Positions 45,901 to 56,680 of a stretch of 64,000 nucleotides of DNA are shown here, in pieces (the stretch's first letter is position 1; each line of letters starts with the position of its first letter). The notes under the pieces were generated by a model that was not told the origin of the DNA, did not search any database, and worked only from the letters and a program-made list of their open reading frames with translations. The position numbers were made by a program, and so were the translations under genes. Source of the stretch: Flabesymbios commensalis. Its lineage: Eukaryota; Annelida; Polychaeta; Terebellida; Flabelligeridae. The DNA lies in contig OZ024903.1 of assembly GCA_964017125.1 (NCBI GenBank), positions 60,388,670 through 60,452,669 on the forward strand, in the 5' to 3' direction.

Positions 45901-48900
45901 TAAATGAATAACTGTATATTATCATTCAGTAGTCAAATATGCAATGGATAAACAATTTATTGAGCTCACACTGATTGCTGATATTATTCAATACACAACT
46001 ATTTATTGAGCATAAATTAACTGGGAATGTCATTCAATACACCAATATGCAATGAATTATAAACAATTTATTGATCTCACATTCACTATTATTAATATAA
46101 TTCAATACTCTAATATGCAATGAATAAACAAGTTATTCAACTCAGTATGATCTTTGTTTCTTAATTTATGCATTTACCGGTATATTTTTATGCGTTATAT
46201 TATACATTTGTACTTGGTAATTATACCCAAGTACATTTGCAATGTAAGTACATTTCGCAAAACCCTGTACTTGTACTTGTACTTGAACATTTTTAATGTA
46301 CTTGTACTTGTACCCAAGTACTGAGTCGATGTACTTGCCCCAACCCTGCAAGAAGTAAATTCGCATCTAAAATTTTTCTCTGAACAAAATGTCTTACCGA
46401 TAAACTGACTTTGTTGTAAAACATAATTTCAGTATCAGCAGTCTGGCGATTGGGTCGCGCTAAACAGGGAGCATACACAGTTACGAAAGACGATCAGGGC
46501 TCTACATACTAACATCAAGATTATCAACAAAATAAGATCCATGATAAAGAGAATAGATCTCAACAGGTTTGACCTGTTGGTATCGGTTGCCTATGGTCAG
46601 GCTTTGGTAATACTTGCCAACACCCTTGAAAAAGAACATCAGAGAAATTTTGTAGAATTGGACCCTTCTGAACCCGACTTGTCAGGTTTGCAACGCTTGT
46701 ATATTGCCCGTACGTGACCCAACCTGGTAACAGTCTAATAGTAGTAAACTTTAGCAGGCCTATTTAACAAAAATATCTTAAAATTGCATGGTCATACATG
46801 ATCCAGATAGATTTTTGTCAGGCGAACTGTTTTATTTAGTAAAATCTAATAATAAACCAATGACAACAATTACTGAAATATTTTATATTTTACTCCTGAT
46901 TATAATGTCTTCCTTTTCAAAATATTTTGTATAGCGTGAACGCTATCCAAGCAAAAGTGATACGTTGGCCCAACGTTGGCTTACTGTTGGCCCACCGTCT
47001 ACGTTGGGCCAACGACTCATGTTTGATGGGTAGTACAAAATATATTGAAACTAGTCACCGTTTCTGTAGGTCGAAGCAAAGTCAAGTTACCCGGGACCGA
47101 TGAAAAAGTTACACAGGTAATTCAATCATTCAGCCTTTATATGAGACAACTCCTCCTTTGTGAGGAAGTAGTTACAGCTGCAAAACATAATAAAACCACT
47201 GCTTGGCTTAATATGACATGATGAGCGTCTATGCTCAATGGTCTATTTTAAGAGTAATGTTAGGCCTATGTTTTTAATAAATCTATGAAAAGTGGCTTAA
47301 TATGTATTTTTCGAGTAATATTAAACATTAATTTCTTACATTTATCTTAACACATTTCATAACTTATCGATATAGTCTTAAGCAAAATAAATTAATGATC
47401 TCGTCTTTTATTAAATATATACATTTCGCTTTGGTGTGTTTTTTGGTGTTTATCGTTTTAAGGAAATGTATTGCTGAAGGTGTCTTGTATTGCAATATGT
47501 GTCTTTGTTGCAGTCTTCTCACCCCCCTATAGATGGTGATCAGAGTGGAGATAGTAAGTCATTGGGAGGTGGTTTTTGGGACATCTGGGGTATGGTCAAA
47601 TCATCCGACATGTCAAAGGTTCATACATTTTTTAGAAATAGATTTCAAAGATAAATAAATTGTATTTAATTATATTATTTTATTATCCGCTACACAGCTT
47701 TCAAGTATTTCATTTTACAGAAAATTCAAGCAAACAAAGTAAGTGGGTCAATGGCTGTGGCCGTGGCCGGTGGAATTTTAGGAGGAGCTGTACTCGGCCC
47801 GTTAGGAGCTGTGGCAGGAGTCAAGGTGGCAGGAGGTCTAGCAGCAGTCGGGGGTGTCGTAGGGAGTCAGATAGGTAAACAAAATACAATTATCAACTCG
47901 ATACATATCGCCCCCTTGGAGTTAGAAAGTCCTAAACTGCCACTTTACCAAGTGGCAGCTTAGCATCTTCTAACTCCAAGGAGGCGATATACATCTATGC
48001 AGAATGGAATATCAATGGTGTATACGTTATAGTTTTGACTGTGCATAACCCTGATTAGGCTAGCAGATATTTACATGTATATAACATAAATCGAAAACAT
48101 ATGGCAAAATCAATACCGGATAACGATTCAACCCTTTGCTGCCATATAATGTGTGTAATTTTCAGAAATAATGCTGATTATTTATTATGCTTGGTATATT
48201 GTGTGCGCCTTTAAACATAACAATTTAAAGCACAATGTAAAGTTATTATGTTTCATATTTAAAAATTCAAACTGTTAGATGACTGGATATATAGTAGGCA
48301 TATCTATATTATTTTTCATATTTTTAGTATTTACATTTTCCAAGTACGATCATTGATGCAGCACATATGAAGGAAGTAAAGTGATATTTTGTTTACCTCT
48401 TACAGTTTGATATATAAGATTACACCAATCAGCCCAGTTTGTTTTTTCATTTTTTTTATTATAAAAAAAATGGATGTTTCATATAGCAACACATTATTGT
48501 AGTTTTTAAATGCATAACATATATAGGCTACATAACATTGATCACAATATATGTCAATTTGTGCATTTAGTGTTTCTCAAAATTGTGATTCATATACTTG
48601 TGTGAATATTTGCAAAACTAGCGAACATTTAAGACGGACAAGTCTCAATTTAAACAAACCATGTGTAGGCTAAAATATGTGTATGCATTGTAAACAAATG
48701 TGGATACATGTATATTTCCTATAAACAAGCTAGCGCCTTCTACTGTCCGCCTGACGCCGGTTAGCCTACTTTATTATTATTTTTTCCTGATTTTTTTTAC
48801 AGCTTCGCTTTGTGGTGTCCTTCCATTTGCGTTTTAAAGATGGCTAACTGACGGATTTTGTAATTCATTGGCTTTTAGTAGGCTATCAGTTGTTCGTCAG

Positions 48901-51900
48901 ATGTTTTTTTTGTAGATATTAGGCCTACTTATACCAATCCTGATTTATTGTTGGCCCAGCGTCGTAGTCAGATTCACATTAAATTCATCAACCAGGATTA
49001 TTGAATTTCGCGGATTTCTCAGTCAATTCTTAACCAATTTTCATAAAATTTCACACACACTATTTTCCGTTTATGTCGTGACTACCCTGAAAATTTCGCA
49101 AAGTTTTGATAAGTATTTTAGAAGTTAGACCATTTGACATGTATATGCAATTCTGAGACGAATCTAATGGCTTTATAGCTAATAGAGGGCAATTTTTTTA
49201 TTAATTTACTACATGTCAAATGATCTAACTTCTAAAATACTTAACAAAACTTTGCGAAACGTTCAGGGTAGTCACGACATGAATGGAAAATAGTGTGTGT
49301 AGAATTTCTTGAAAATTGGTTGAGAATTGACTGAGAAATCGGCGAAATTCATTCACCACGGTTAATGTGAATCCGACACCCAACCACACATGCTGCAAAT
49401 TTATGCAGCAGTGTAGGCCTATAACTATATAAGGGTTAAAGTTATTTTACAGAACAATCTTCTAGGAAGTGCTTATGTCTAACGTTACCAACTTCTATTC
49501 AACCTTTTTTGTGTGGTTGTCGCTGTTTTTGTCATGATTTGCGGAGGTTTTTTTTGCGTTGGTTGTTTTTTCTGTTATGTTAGGTTTTGTGGACGAATTT
49601 TACAGTTGGTTACAGCTGTTTTTTCTCTGCGTCGCTTGAGGCCATCGTTGTAGATGACGGGCCAATATTGTATCGGGGTCCCATCTTCAATGAGAGTGCG
49701 CGCACATGTTTACATTAAAGCCAACCCACGGCCTGTGATGGTCATGTGTAGCCGCTACTTTGGCTGAAACACCATAACAAAATGGCGAGATATGATGGTA
49801 GTGGCCTAGTACTAAAACTACAATTCCACGACGATTTATTAGGCAAATATTCGGTTTAAAAAAATCAGCAACATTTCAATTACATTTAGCCATCAGCAGC
49901 TTGTTTTCAAGTTATTCAAATGTTGTTGACATGTTTTGGGTCATGAAATTCCGACCATTCTCACTAAGCTCTCTTCAAACAATGCTGAATAGTCGGGTGA
50001 AACTAATGTAGAGATGCACAACTCACAATTTCAGCATGGGGGTCTTAATGGCACATATTGGCGGCACTACACGCGGCGATTTTGCATTTTTCATTACTGA
50101 AATAATGGATAATATGTTATTTTTCGGCTTGGAAATTAGATAATATACTATAGGCTTATATATTGGGATCTGAAAAGACTGACTGGTAAATACTTATATT
50201 AGTTATATATTAATACAGCCAGGTGATCTTAAGCTAATCGCCCATAATATGACTTGCAAAGAGGGCTTAAAAAATGCATGGAAATTGATAGAGTGTGAAA
50301 ACAGCCAGAAAAAAACATGCAACGGCATTTCGCACAGTCTATTGTGACCTCTACTATATAGTCGGTGTAATGGTCACAACACTGTGAGCCAACTTAAAAT
50401 TAAATTATTATTAAAATGCCATCCTATCTTTAACTTTACAGATTATGAAAAGGAATTCTGAGTTGTCATAAAATTTCAAAAACAAAAATTCCTGACTTTT
50501 TTCTGACCTTGCTATTTTTTATAATTGCTATAATTATATATTTGTGTTTTTCCTGACAATTAAGGGTTCTTATAAAAAAAAATCCTGACTTTTCAGGTTA
50601 TCAATGTGTTGTGGCAACACTTTTTACCCTTTTTATATACATGACATGGCCAGTCCAAGCTCTGTGATCAGTCTGTAGGCAGAAGCCTACTGTCACCATT
50701 GTTATACATGAGCCTACAATTGGCCATCACAAAATTTGAACAAACATGATTGTGATGCAGACACTGATTAAGACTGGAAAAGCATGGATCTGACAGCCTT
50801 GGGGACTGAGACTGTCTGGGGAATTGTAAACCATTAAATATATGCTTCTCACTGGATAAAAAGGAGGCTCAGATATGCACTAGTAGTAGTATGTATCTTA
50901 GAGCATCTAAAATTTAAAAACATTTCCCGCAGGTGGGCGGTTTCGAACCCCCTCCCTGCACCCTCCCCCAAAGCGCTGCGGCCGCGCTGCGTTGTAACGA
51001 CTATGATATTACGTTTTGCATGTGCATCCCTCAAATATCTTTTTTTACACAATCTGTTATATAGTTGCACATTTTGGTGATGTGGTCACCAGCACCAAAT
51101 GTAATTACAAAATATTACCAATAGACTCGTGTTACACAATTAGCAAATCAAATTTCTAGTGTTATTCTCTTATATGGAATTATAGTCATTTTTAAAATGG
51201 TAAACTGGGACATTAATATGCCTCTTTGAACTGAAGTAATAATTATGTTTCTTAAGTTTAATTGAAAGCTATAGATCTACAGCCAACGTTTTTGTTGAAA
51301 CTTTGTTTTTAATTTGATGAAGACTGTCACGTGCGGTCATATCATTTTCGAGTTCATTTCGCCTTTTCTCGCACCAGTAAAACAATATCTTTCTTGTATT
51401 TAAATTACATTTATTTTTAATCATATTTTAGTATTTTATATATGCTGATGATAATCACCTGTAACTATCTGTAATACAAAATTATAATATTACTCATTTT
51501 GTATAAAAACACAGAAAACATTTGTGGGTAAATAAATAAATTTATTATGGCAGTTGATAACATTGTCAACCATTTATATGACCAGTTCATGACTGTTATT
51601 TAGTATTCATGTAATGATGATAGCAGATACTACAATAAAATCGTAGACTAGTAACAATGTTATCTTACCCACGAGCACGCAGTGCGATACTGCGGTAGCA
51701 CTCGCGTGAGACTGGCCAAGGGAACATAAATTGTATTTTATAGTCTGATAGTGTTAAACAATGCTTGACATTAAGTTTGTTAGTGATTGCCAAATGACCG
51801 AAGAATTACAAGGCAAAATGTGCTAGCAATTTCATAGCGATGTGTCACCAGAGATTATTTGGTATTAACCTTTTGGCTGCTGGCTTGGCAGGATGTGTGG

Positions 51901-53367
51901 GCCATCACTGCTGAACAAGTTTAACCCTTTCATCACCTTATTTTTCTAAATAAGGTTTGTTAACATCGGGCCAGCCATAGATAAATAGTATTCTAATTTG
52001 GAAAAAAGTGCAATAATAGATATATTATAGGTCCATGTATGATCGTCTGCTTTTATTGGTCACTTATCAGTGTTTATCTGGTAGCCATGGCAACCAAATT
52101 CAATAAAATCAGGGTCAAATCAGCTTAAAATGGTTGAAAATAACTTTTTGGAGAGTTTCGCCCAAATTCTATTCACTCGAGATGTATATGGTGGTTGAAA
52201 CTCTTCAAGACCCCAGAATGGAGCTATACCACAACACCCCGGGAGGTTACATGGGTAATATAAGGGCTGGAGGGGTAATACCCCATTAAATTACCCTCAT
52301 GTCACCCCTTTCTCGTATGGCAGGAATGGACCAAATAACAAAACGGTTATCATGTTTGGACCAATGGCCAGTACTTTAAATACAACTTGGATGAATCCCA
52401 ACCTAAGTAGGCCTACACCAGGTGCCATGGGTTGGGGTTGGGCTTCACAGGGGTGTTACCCCAAGGTCATAACAAGGTCATCGCAAGGTCACAGAAAGGT
52501 CAAACAGCTTAAAATAGGTGAAAATAGCCTATTTTTGTTGGGTTTGCTTCAATTCAACTCACTTGAGATGTTAATGGTGGTTAAAACTCACCTAGACCCC
52601 AGCATGGAAATATACCAAAACACCCCAAGAGGTCACATGGTTAATATAAGGGCTAGAGGAGTAATACCCCATCAAATCACACTTATGTCACCCCTTCCTC
52701 ATATGGCAGAAATGGACCAAATAACTCGACGATTGTCATGTTAATGGCTTATTTGCATCTTATGGTAAATTTTTTTTTAAATGTGTATAGAATACATTTT
52801 CTTACATTTATTTCTGAATGTTTTCTGGATTTTGTTTTACAAATATGGTGTACAAATATTATTTTAAATAATTCCATTGTTTCTCTAATAGGGTATGCCG
52901 GAGGTAATATGATGAAAAAACAAGTTGACGAAGAGGATGATTTGAAGAAGCCATTGCTAGACGATATATCTGGGAAAGTACAGAAAGACAGATGTGGTGT
53001 GAAAATAGAGAATGATACGTTCTCAGATGACAAGACTGAAGAAATGTATACCAGTGCGAAATCAGAAAACAATCAGGCTGAAAAGAAAGATATAAGTGCC
53101 TGCAAGGATGGCTCTATGACAGGTCAGGATGATGACTTATTCCAAAAACAAGGTCAAGAATGTATGGTTAAAGTGACAGGCATGGTCGTTGACGATAAAA
53201 TCACAGCACATACTAAATACCAAACCACTCGAGAAACACGAAATATAGAAGTTGATCAGGAAAAACAAGAAACTGAGAAAGCTACCACGGCATCTATATC
53301 TGTAGAGAACGCTGATAGCCCTGGCATAGAGCATAGACAGAAAGAAGAGGAAGAGACATGCATATAA
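42830..53367 (+). CDS. STX17: Syntaxin-17-like gene lacking a SNARE motif (six exons)
   Basis: Spliced exons 42830-42956, 46433-46709, 47070-47116, 47514-47618, 47721-47874 and 52892-53367 give about 392 residues from ATG 42837 to TAA 53367, all phases compatible. Residues 1-130 match the syntaxin-17 N-terminal helices, with ERLDMHCQLLGKYQQ, then LNREHTQLRKTI and LHTNIKIINKIRSM. Residues about 190-240 hold the double membrane hairpin signature AVLGPLGAVAGVKVAGGLAA, nearly diagnostic of syntaxin-17, which targets autophagosomes to fuse with lysosomes. No SNARE heptads lie between, where about 60 residues are expected. The charged C-tail (about 155 residues) is much longer than in vertebrates. 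An upstream untranslated exon is implied by the acceptor at 42829. Family identity is confident; fusion function is doubtful. Confidence 0.85.
44318..46348. mobile_element. hAT-type non-autonomous element in intron 1, 2.03 kb
   Basis: The left end CAGGGTTGAGGCCAAGTACA and the right end TGTACTTGCCCCAACCCTG are inverted, and a perfect 8-base duplication CAAGAAGT flanks them (44310-44317, 46349-46356). Sub-terminal arms of about 150 bases are packed with GTACTTG repeats, likely transposase-binding sites. The interior carries GGGCCA-family copies (44818-44893, 45585-45665) and three diverged units of ATATGCAATGAATWAACAA (45935-46130). No transposase frame. It makes up most of intron 1. Confidence 0.93.
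46433..46709 (+). CDS. STX17: Syntaxin-17-like exon 2
   Basis: The acceptor ATAATTTCAG precedes 46433 and the donor C|GTACGT follows 46709. The exon has 92 codons plus one base, no stops. It encodes YQQSGDWVALNREHTQLRK, ALHTNIKIINKIRSMIKRID and LEKEHQRNFVELDPSEPDLS, aligning with human syntaxin-17 from KYQRCRIWDKLHEEH through the third N-terminal helix. Strongest N-terminal evidence for the family. Confidence 0.88.
46962..47030. repeat. GGGCCA-family repeat in intron 2
   Basis: GTTGGCCCAACGTTGG and CTACGTTGGGCCAACG form a near-palindromic copy just upstream of exon 3. Confidence 0.75.
47070..47116 (+). CDS. STX17: Syntaxin-17-like exon 3 (short)
   Basis: The acceptor GTTTCTGTAG precedes 47070 and the donor ACACAG|GTAATT follows 47116. 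Two bases complete the split codon, then 15 codons read RSKVKLPGTDEKVTQ. Linker sequence without a recognised motif. In known syntaxin-17 proteins the SNARE motif lies after this region. Confidence 0.75.
47514..47618 (+). CDS. STX17: Syntaxin-17-like exon 4
   Basis: The acceptor TCTTTGTTGCAG precedes 47514. The donor AAG|GTTCAT is weaker than the others. Thirty-five codons in phase 0 at both ends include a glycine- and tryptophan-rich stretch SLGGGFWDIWGMVKSSDMSK. FWDI and WGMV fit the aromatic-x-x-aliphatic pattern of LC3-interacting motifs, with acidic residues shortly upstream. That role is inference. The exon could be skipped without shifting the frame. Confidence 0.72.
47721..47874 (+). 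CDS. STX17: Syntaxin-17-like exon 5 (membrane hairpin)
   Basis: The acceptor CATTTTACAG precedes 47721 and the donor ATAG|GTAAAC follows 47874. It encodes KIQANKVSGSMAVAVAGGIL and on through GPLGAVAGVKVAGGLAAVGG to VVGSQI. Two hydrophobic glycine-rich segments flank a central GVKVAG whose lysine is shared with vertebrate syntaxin-17. If intron 5 is retained, the frame continues 29 codons to a stop at 47963, through the small hairpin element. Confidence 0.92.
47907..47988. mobile_element. Tiny hairpin element (82 bases) in intron 5
   Basis: The left arm ATCGCCCCCTTGGAGTTAGA and onward pairs with the right arm ending TCTAACTCCAAGGAGGCGAT, around a 4-base loop TACC. About 39 bases pair with few mismatches. 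ATACAT flanks it on both sides (47901-47906, 47989-47994), so it looks like an ultra-short foldback transposon with a 6-base target duplication. It starts 33 bases after the exon 5 donor. A miRNA-like transcript is an alternative. Confidence 0.8.
47995..48945. other. Intron 5, unassigned AT-rich part
   Basis: No exon-like stretch with splice sites and no bounded repeat recognised. Confidence 0.45.
48972..49374. mobile_element. Foldback element in intron 5, about 400 bases
   Basis: Arms of about 165 bases pair around a centre near 49175. GATTCACATTAA at 48972 pairs with TTAATGTGAATC at 49374, CGGATTTCTCAGTCAATTCT with AGAATTGACTGAGAAATCGG, and CTAACTTCTAAAATACTT with its near complement. A shorter relative with AAAGTTAGACCAT arms lies at 58045-58165. 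A GGGCCA-family core (48948-48970) touches the left end. Confidence 0.85.
49375..52120. other. Intron 5, mostly unassigned
   Basis: A GGGCCA remnant lies near 49640-49700. A tRNA-B-box-like CGGTTTCGAACCCCC at 50939 (minus orientation) has no clear A box. I see no exon of the gene here. Confidence 0.4.
52123..52742. repeat. Tandem duplication, about 385-base unit, two diverged copies
   Basis: GGTTGAAAATAACTTTTTGG to CAGGAATGGACCAAATAACA is repeated from about 52508 with GTGAAAATAGCCTATTTTTG to CAGAAATGGACCAAATAACT. Shared words include AATATAAGGGCTRGAGG and GTAATACCCCAT. The second copy ends about 150 bases before the last exon. The 130-codon frame at 52352-52744 spans it and is not a gene. 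Confidence 0.88.
52463..52502 (+). promoter_or_regulatory. Four AAGGTCA half-sites at 11-base period (DR5-like)
   Basis: AAGGTCA begins at 52463, 52474, 52485 and 52496, exactly 11 bases apart, giving AGGTCA direct repeats with 5-base spacers. DR5 is the classical retinoic-acid receptor arrangement. It lies in intron 5 within the tandem duplication. Function is inference from spacing alone. Confidence 0.4.
52892..53367 (+). CDS. STX17: Syntaxin-17-like exon 6 (end of hairpin and acidic tail)
   Basis: The acceptor TTTCTCTAATAG precedes 52892. GG completes the split glycine codon, then YAGGNMMKKQ closes the second membrane segment, parallel to the glycine-rich end and basic stop of the vertebrate hairpin. 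About 150 further residues are rich in D, E, K and Q (VDEEDDLKKPLLDDISGKVQ onward) and end EEEETCI at 53367. A frame open further upstream from 52738 is intron. The terminal CI is not a recognised lipidation motif. Confidence 0.85.
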
Positions 53368-53390
53368 TGTGTAGTACGTTATACCAATTA

Positions 53391-53396
53391 AATAAA
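53391..53396 (+). promoter_or_regulatory. Possible polyadenylation signal
   Basis: AATAAA lies 24 bases after the stop codon. A downstream GT-rich element is not obvious, and AATAAA words are frequent in this AT-rich DNA. Confidence 0.35.
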
Positions 53397-53399
53397 CGT

Positions 53400-55360
53400 A
53401 AAACAATACGCTATTGGTGATATGATAGTAATACTTAACGATGCTAACATATATTTATTAAAACTCAACATTGTTAACATCGGTAATTTATGATATCGGT
53501 TTTGTGGTCATATTTATGTATAGTTTTACTTTACACTATTTCTCGATCAATTGTATTACGCCTACTTACATTATCATTAGCATACTCCAGACAAAATATA
53601 TGTAGTGCCCATTTAATGGTGAGTTAATACTACTCTATGATCACACTTTGAAGATGCTTGGGCGCGGACTGATGTACAATACTTCTACTCAAAACAGGAT
53701 TACTATAATTTAATTTCGATCGTTTGATGTCAGCGATATTAATACCGCAAGTCAGCCGTTTATAAAAGATTACGTAAATTGTATTGAAATAAAAATTATG
53801 CTGACTGAACAGATATGTCAGAAAGTATACAACCTAGCCACGGATCTGACATGTTATTGTGACATGTTATTGTGATAAATGGATGCAACATTTATTTCCT
53901 ACTTTGTCACCCTTTGTGAAACTCGCACATCAACATCCCCTACAAATCATCAATGTACTAAAATAGACGTGTATTAACTTTGGGTGACTTTGGCCCCAAA
54001 AAATAAATTGTGATTAAAAGGTAGGTTTATATAGTCAACTGTTGAAATACGCTGGACATAAGTTTCCATAATGCAATAGTGCCCGTGGGTATTCCCTAAT
54101 AATACTACATATATGTGTTTTATACCCAACGCCGCATTAAGAGCAAGCTCCAAAATGATAGTAATTCCATATACTTGAGCGACATCTATCAGTTAATAAT
54201 ACCACCAATGCTCTCAGCTGGGCGTTGGGTTTTAAAGCCAACTGTTGTGTTACTGCGGGGAGCTATCTGTCCATATAACACACATTGGTTTGAAGGAAAT
54301 GATATTATGTGGCGCATCTCCACAAGGCATGAAATAAATAGATCAAAGGCGTTATTAAGTACAACGTATATGTTGCTTGACAAAACAATGCACATAATCC
54401 AGTATTGCAACGCCATGTTGCTCCGTTGCTCCTTTTGGTAGGCTAATTGGCCATGCTTTTCAAAAAAAATTGTTCAAAAGAAGGCTGCTTGGCAGGCTTC
54501 CTCCTACTCCGAAATTAAATACATTACATCTTGGGAAGCTGATCATATAGAAAACATATTAGAAATATTGATATATATCACGAAAAATCAGGTGGGGTTA
54601 TCCTTTCAAAAGTTGTCACTTTCAACATGCTGAATGTCCAGATAAACCATGATTAATTTTCTATATCTGACTGTGTCTCTTAAATTCGAAATTACTGATG
54701 TTTTGGACATTTTTTTAAATGTAGAAAATGACGTGAAATAATTATTAAAAAGTTTAAAAGGTGACCATTTGATGTTACAGAAAGTGAATATCGAAGTCAA
54801 GTCCTTATAAAACTTAAGTGAAGCAAGATAACTATAAAAAAAAACGTATTTGTGCTGCATGGTTCCATGAAATACAACTACATGATTGTATTGTTGGCAT
54901 AAAACAATGTATTTCCTCCTCTCTAAAGTGAATTACTAAACTATGCTTATGAAATATGACTTGAGATCAAATAAAGTACAGTGAATAAATGAAAAAAACA
55001 TATAAAAAGAATGAGGCTGAAAAACTGATAATAATGAAGTGTGACATGGCCATAATTTCCAAGACCCATGTGGAGGCTTCTGTATTCTTTATTTGAAACC
55101 CTATTTTTCGTATTGTAAATGAATTACATGTATTAAACCGTTTAATATGCCATTGAGAGCGTGGTGCTTTGCTACAACTTCTGCCTGTCGTATTACGGAT
55201 TCAATCACCGTTCGATGGAGGTTCTCAACGAAAAATCATCTTTCTCCTCTCGGCGTTGGGGAATCGTTGTTTCTATGCTTTGTTTTTGGCAAGGCAATTC
55301 ACAAGCACGTGTTATACTTCAGTAAAATGTGAGTGAGTACCTGATAGGATAGCTAATACC
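53400..55360. other. Unassigned non-coding sequence
   Basis: ACATGTTATTGTG is duplicated at 53850. The 108-codon frame at 54115 and its opposite-strand shadow show no domain or splice support. Nothing else recognised. Confidence 0.4.
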
Positions 55361-55361
55361 G

Positions 55362-55496
55362 ATATTCATTTTCTTAGATCTCTCAAAGGCATTTTACACT
55401 CTTCATCGCGTTATTTTACTTCATAAATTAAATTATTATGGTGTTAAGACAGCGGAGTTAAAACTTTTTAACGACTATTTACAAAATAGAACCTAA
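55362..55496 (+). mobile_element. LINE reverse transcriptase fragment
   Basis: Translation from 55362 reads IFIFLDLSKAFYTLHRVILL, HKLNYYGVKTAELKLFNDYL and QNRT before a stop at 55494. FLDLSKAF is motif A of non-LTR reverse transcriptases with its catalytic aspartate kept. The usual D after KAF is Y. The frame is open for 44 codons only, and the flanks are non-homologous, so both ends are truncated. Confidence 0.88.
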
Positions 55497-55524
55497 TATG
55501 TTTATATTTATCATATACATAGAA

Positions 55525-56680
55525 CTAGGATGCAGGTGGTTAATAAATATGCACAATAATGTCGTTAACTCTTTTAAAATAGGTAAACATGTTAAAGGGG
55601 TGAAATGTTATTGATATCTAAAGCGTGTAAGGTGACAGTCGTGATCGAAGTGCACCCTCAGTGTATATGAACAATTCTACACTCTTGTGCATCAATGTAT
55701 TCACATAGAAGTGACAGCGAATAGACATTACATTCAAAGCGGTGTAATTCAACATAGATCAATATGTTCGTGAGTGAGTTAACAACATTGTTCGATCTCA
55801 TGTGGATGTGACAGTGACTATGCCATAATTGTTCAGTTAAAAAAGTCATGCTTTCTGTTACGTAGATGGGAGATTTGTGCAGCTATACATAGACAGATGT
55901 TCTACTATGTAATTATCATTGAAAATGTTATATAGTACTCTCGAAAAATGTATGAAGTGTTTTATTTTATTCCTAGATGCCGAAAATATGCAGTTTGGTG
56001 AAATAATCTAGTCTCTATCTTAATTAGTGACAAAGATGTGATACATTTATTAAGTTTGTGGCGGCCATCTTAAATGATTTACTGTATTGCATGTACATTA
56101 TACCGAAAATATAAGATTTGGTGAAATAATATCATCTCTATATCAATGAATGATGAATATAAGATTTAGTGATTACATGGCGGCCATTTTGAATGACAAA
56201 GATGAAAAGTAAAAGTATAGTCTTTTTATTGCATTCCTTGATACCGAAAACATATGGTTTGGTGGAATAACATCGACTCTATCTCAATTACTAACGAAGA
56301 TATTATCAATTTCGTGTTTTATAGGGGCAATTTTGAGTTTCGTATAATAGGCCTAATGATGTCAAATTTTAGTGATATCATGGGGGGCATTTCGAATTTG
56401 CATGATAATGATGTCGAATAAATGTATCGTTTGTTTTATTGCATTCCTTTGTACCAAAAATATGTGGTTTGGTGAAATAATGGTGTCTTTATCCTAATTA
56501 TTGATGGGGATAGGATAACTTTAGTGATTTCATGACGGCCATTTTGAATTTTGCCTGAAAAGAAGGTTTTGACACAAATTTGCAAACTCCTTCAAACTTT
56601 CTTCTTATTTTGTAGTATATTCTGAACATTTTCATATAGGTGGCATATTGTAACCGTCAAAATCCCACGGGAACTGATTT
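55525..56680 (+). repeat. GGCGGCCAT-family element, plus copy
   Basis: A unique part (GATGCAGGTGGTTA to about 55950) is followed by four diverged units of 120-210 bases, each with GTTTGGTGAAATAAT, TCTCTATCTCAATTA and GGCGGCCATTTTGAAT. The distal part contains AAAATCCCACGGGA. The order and sequence match the inverted copy at 61390-62030, which has a single internal unit. Unit number therefore varies between copies. No coding capacity. Confidence 0.82.

Noticed and set aside
50930-51060. Minus-strand B box GGTTCGAAACC with GC-rich upstream
   Set aside because: The upstream sequence does not form a tRNA fold by eye, and no second copy was seen in the window.
52352-52891. Frames upstream of the last syntaxin-17-like exon, including the open stretch from 52738
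   Set aside because: They lie in the tandem duplication or in the intron before a clear acceptor at 52889-52891. Only the part from 52892 continues the protein.
54115-54441. 108-codon plus frame ending LLRCSFW
   Set aside because: Overlaps a comparable opposite-strand frame, has no motif and no exon signals.
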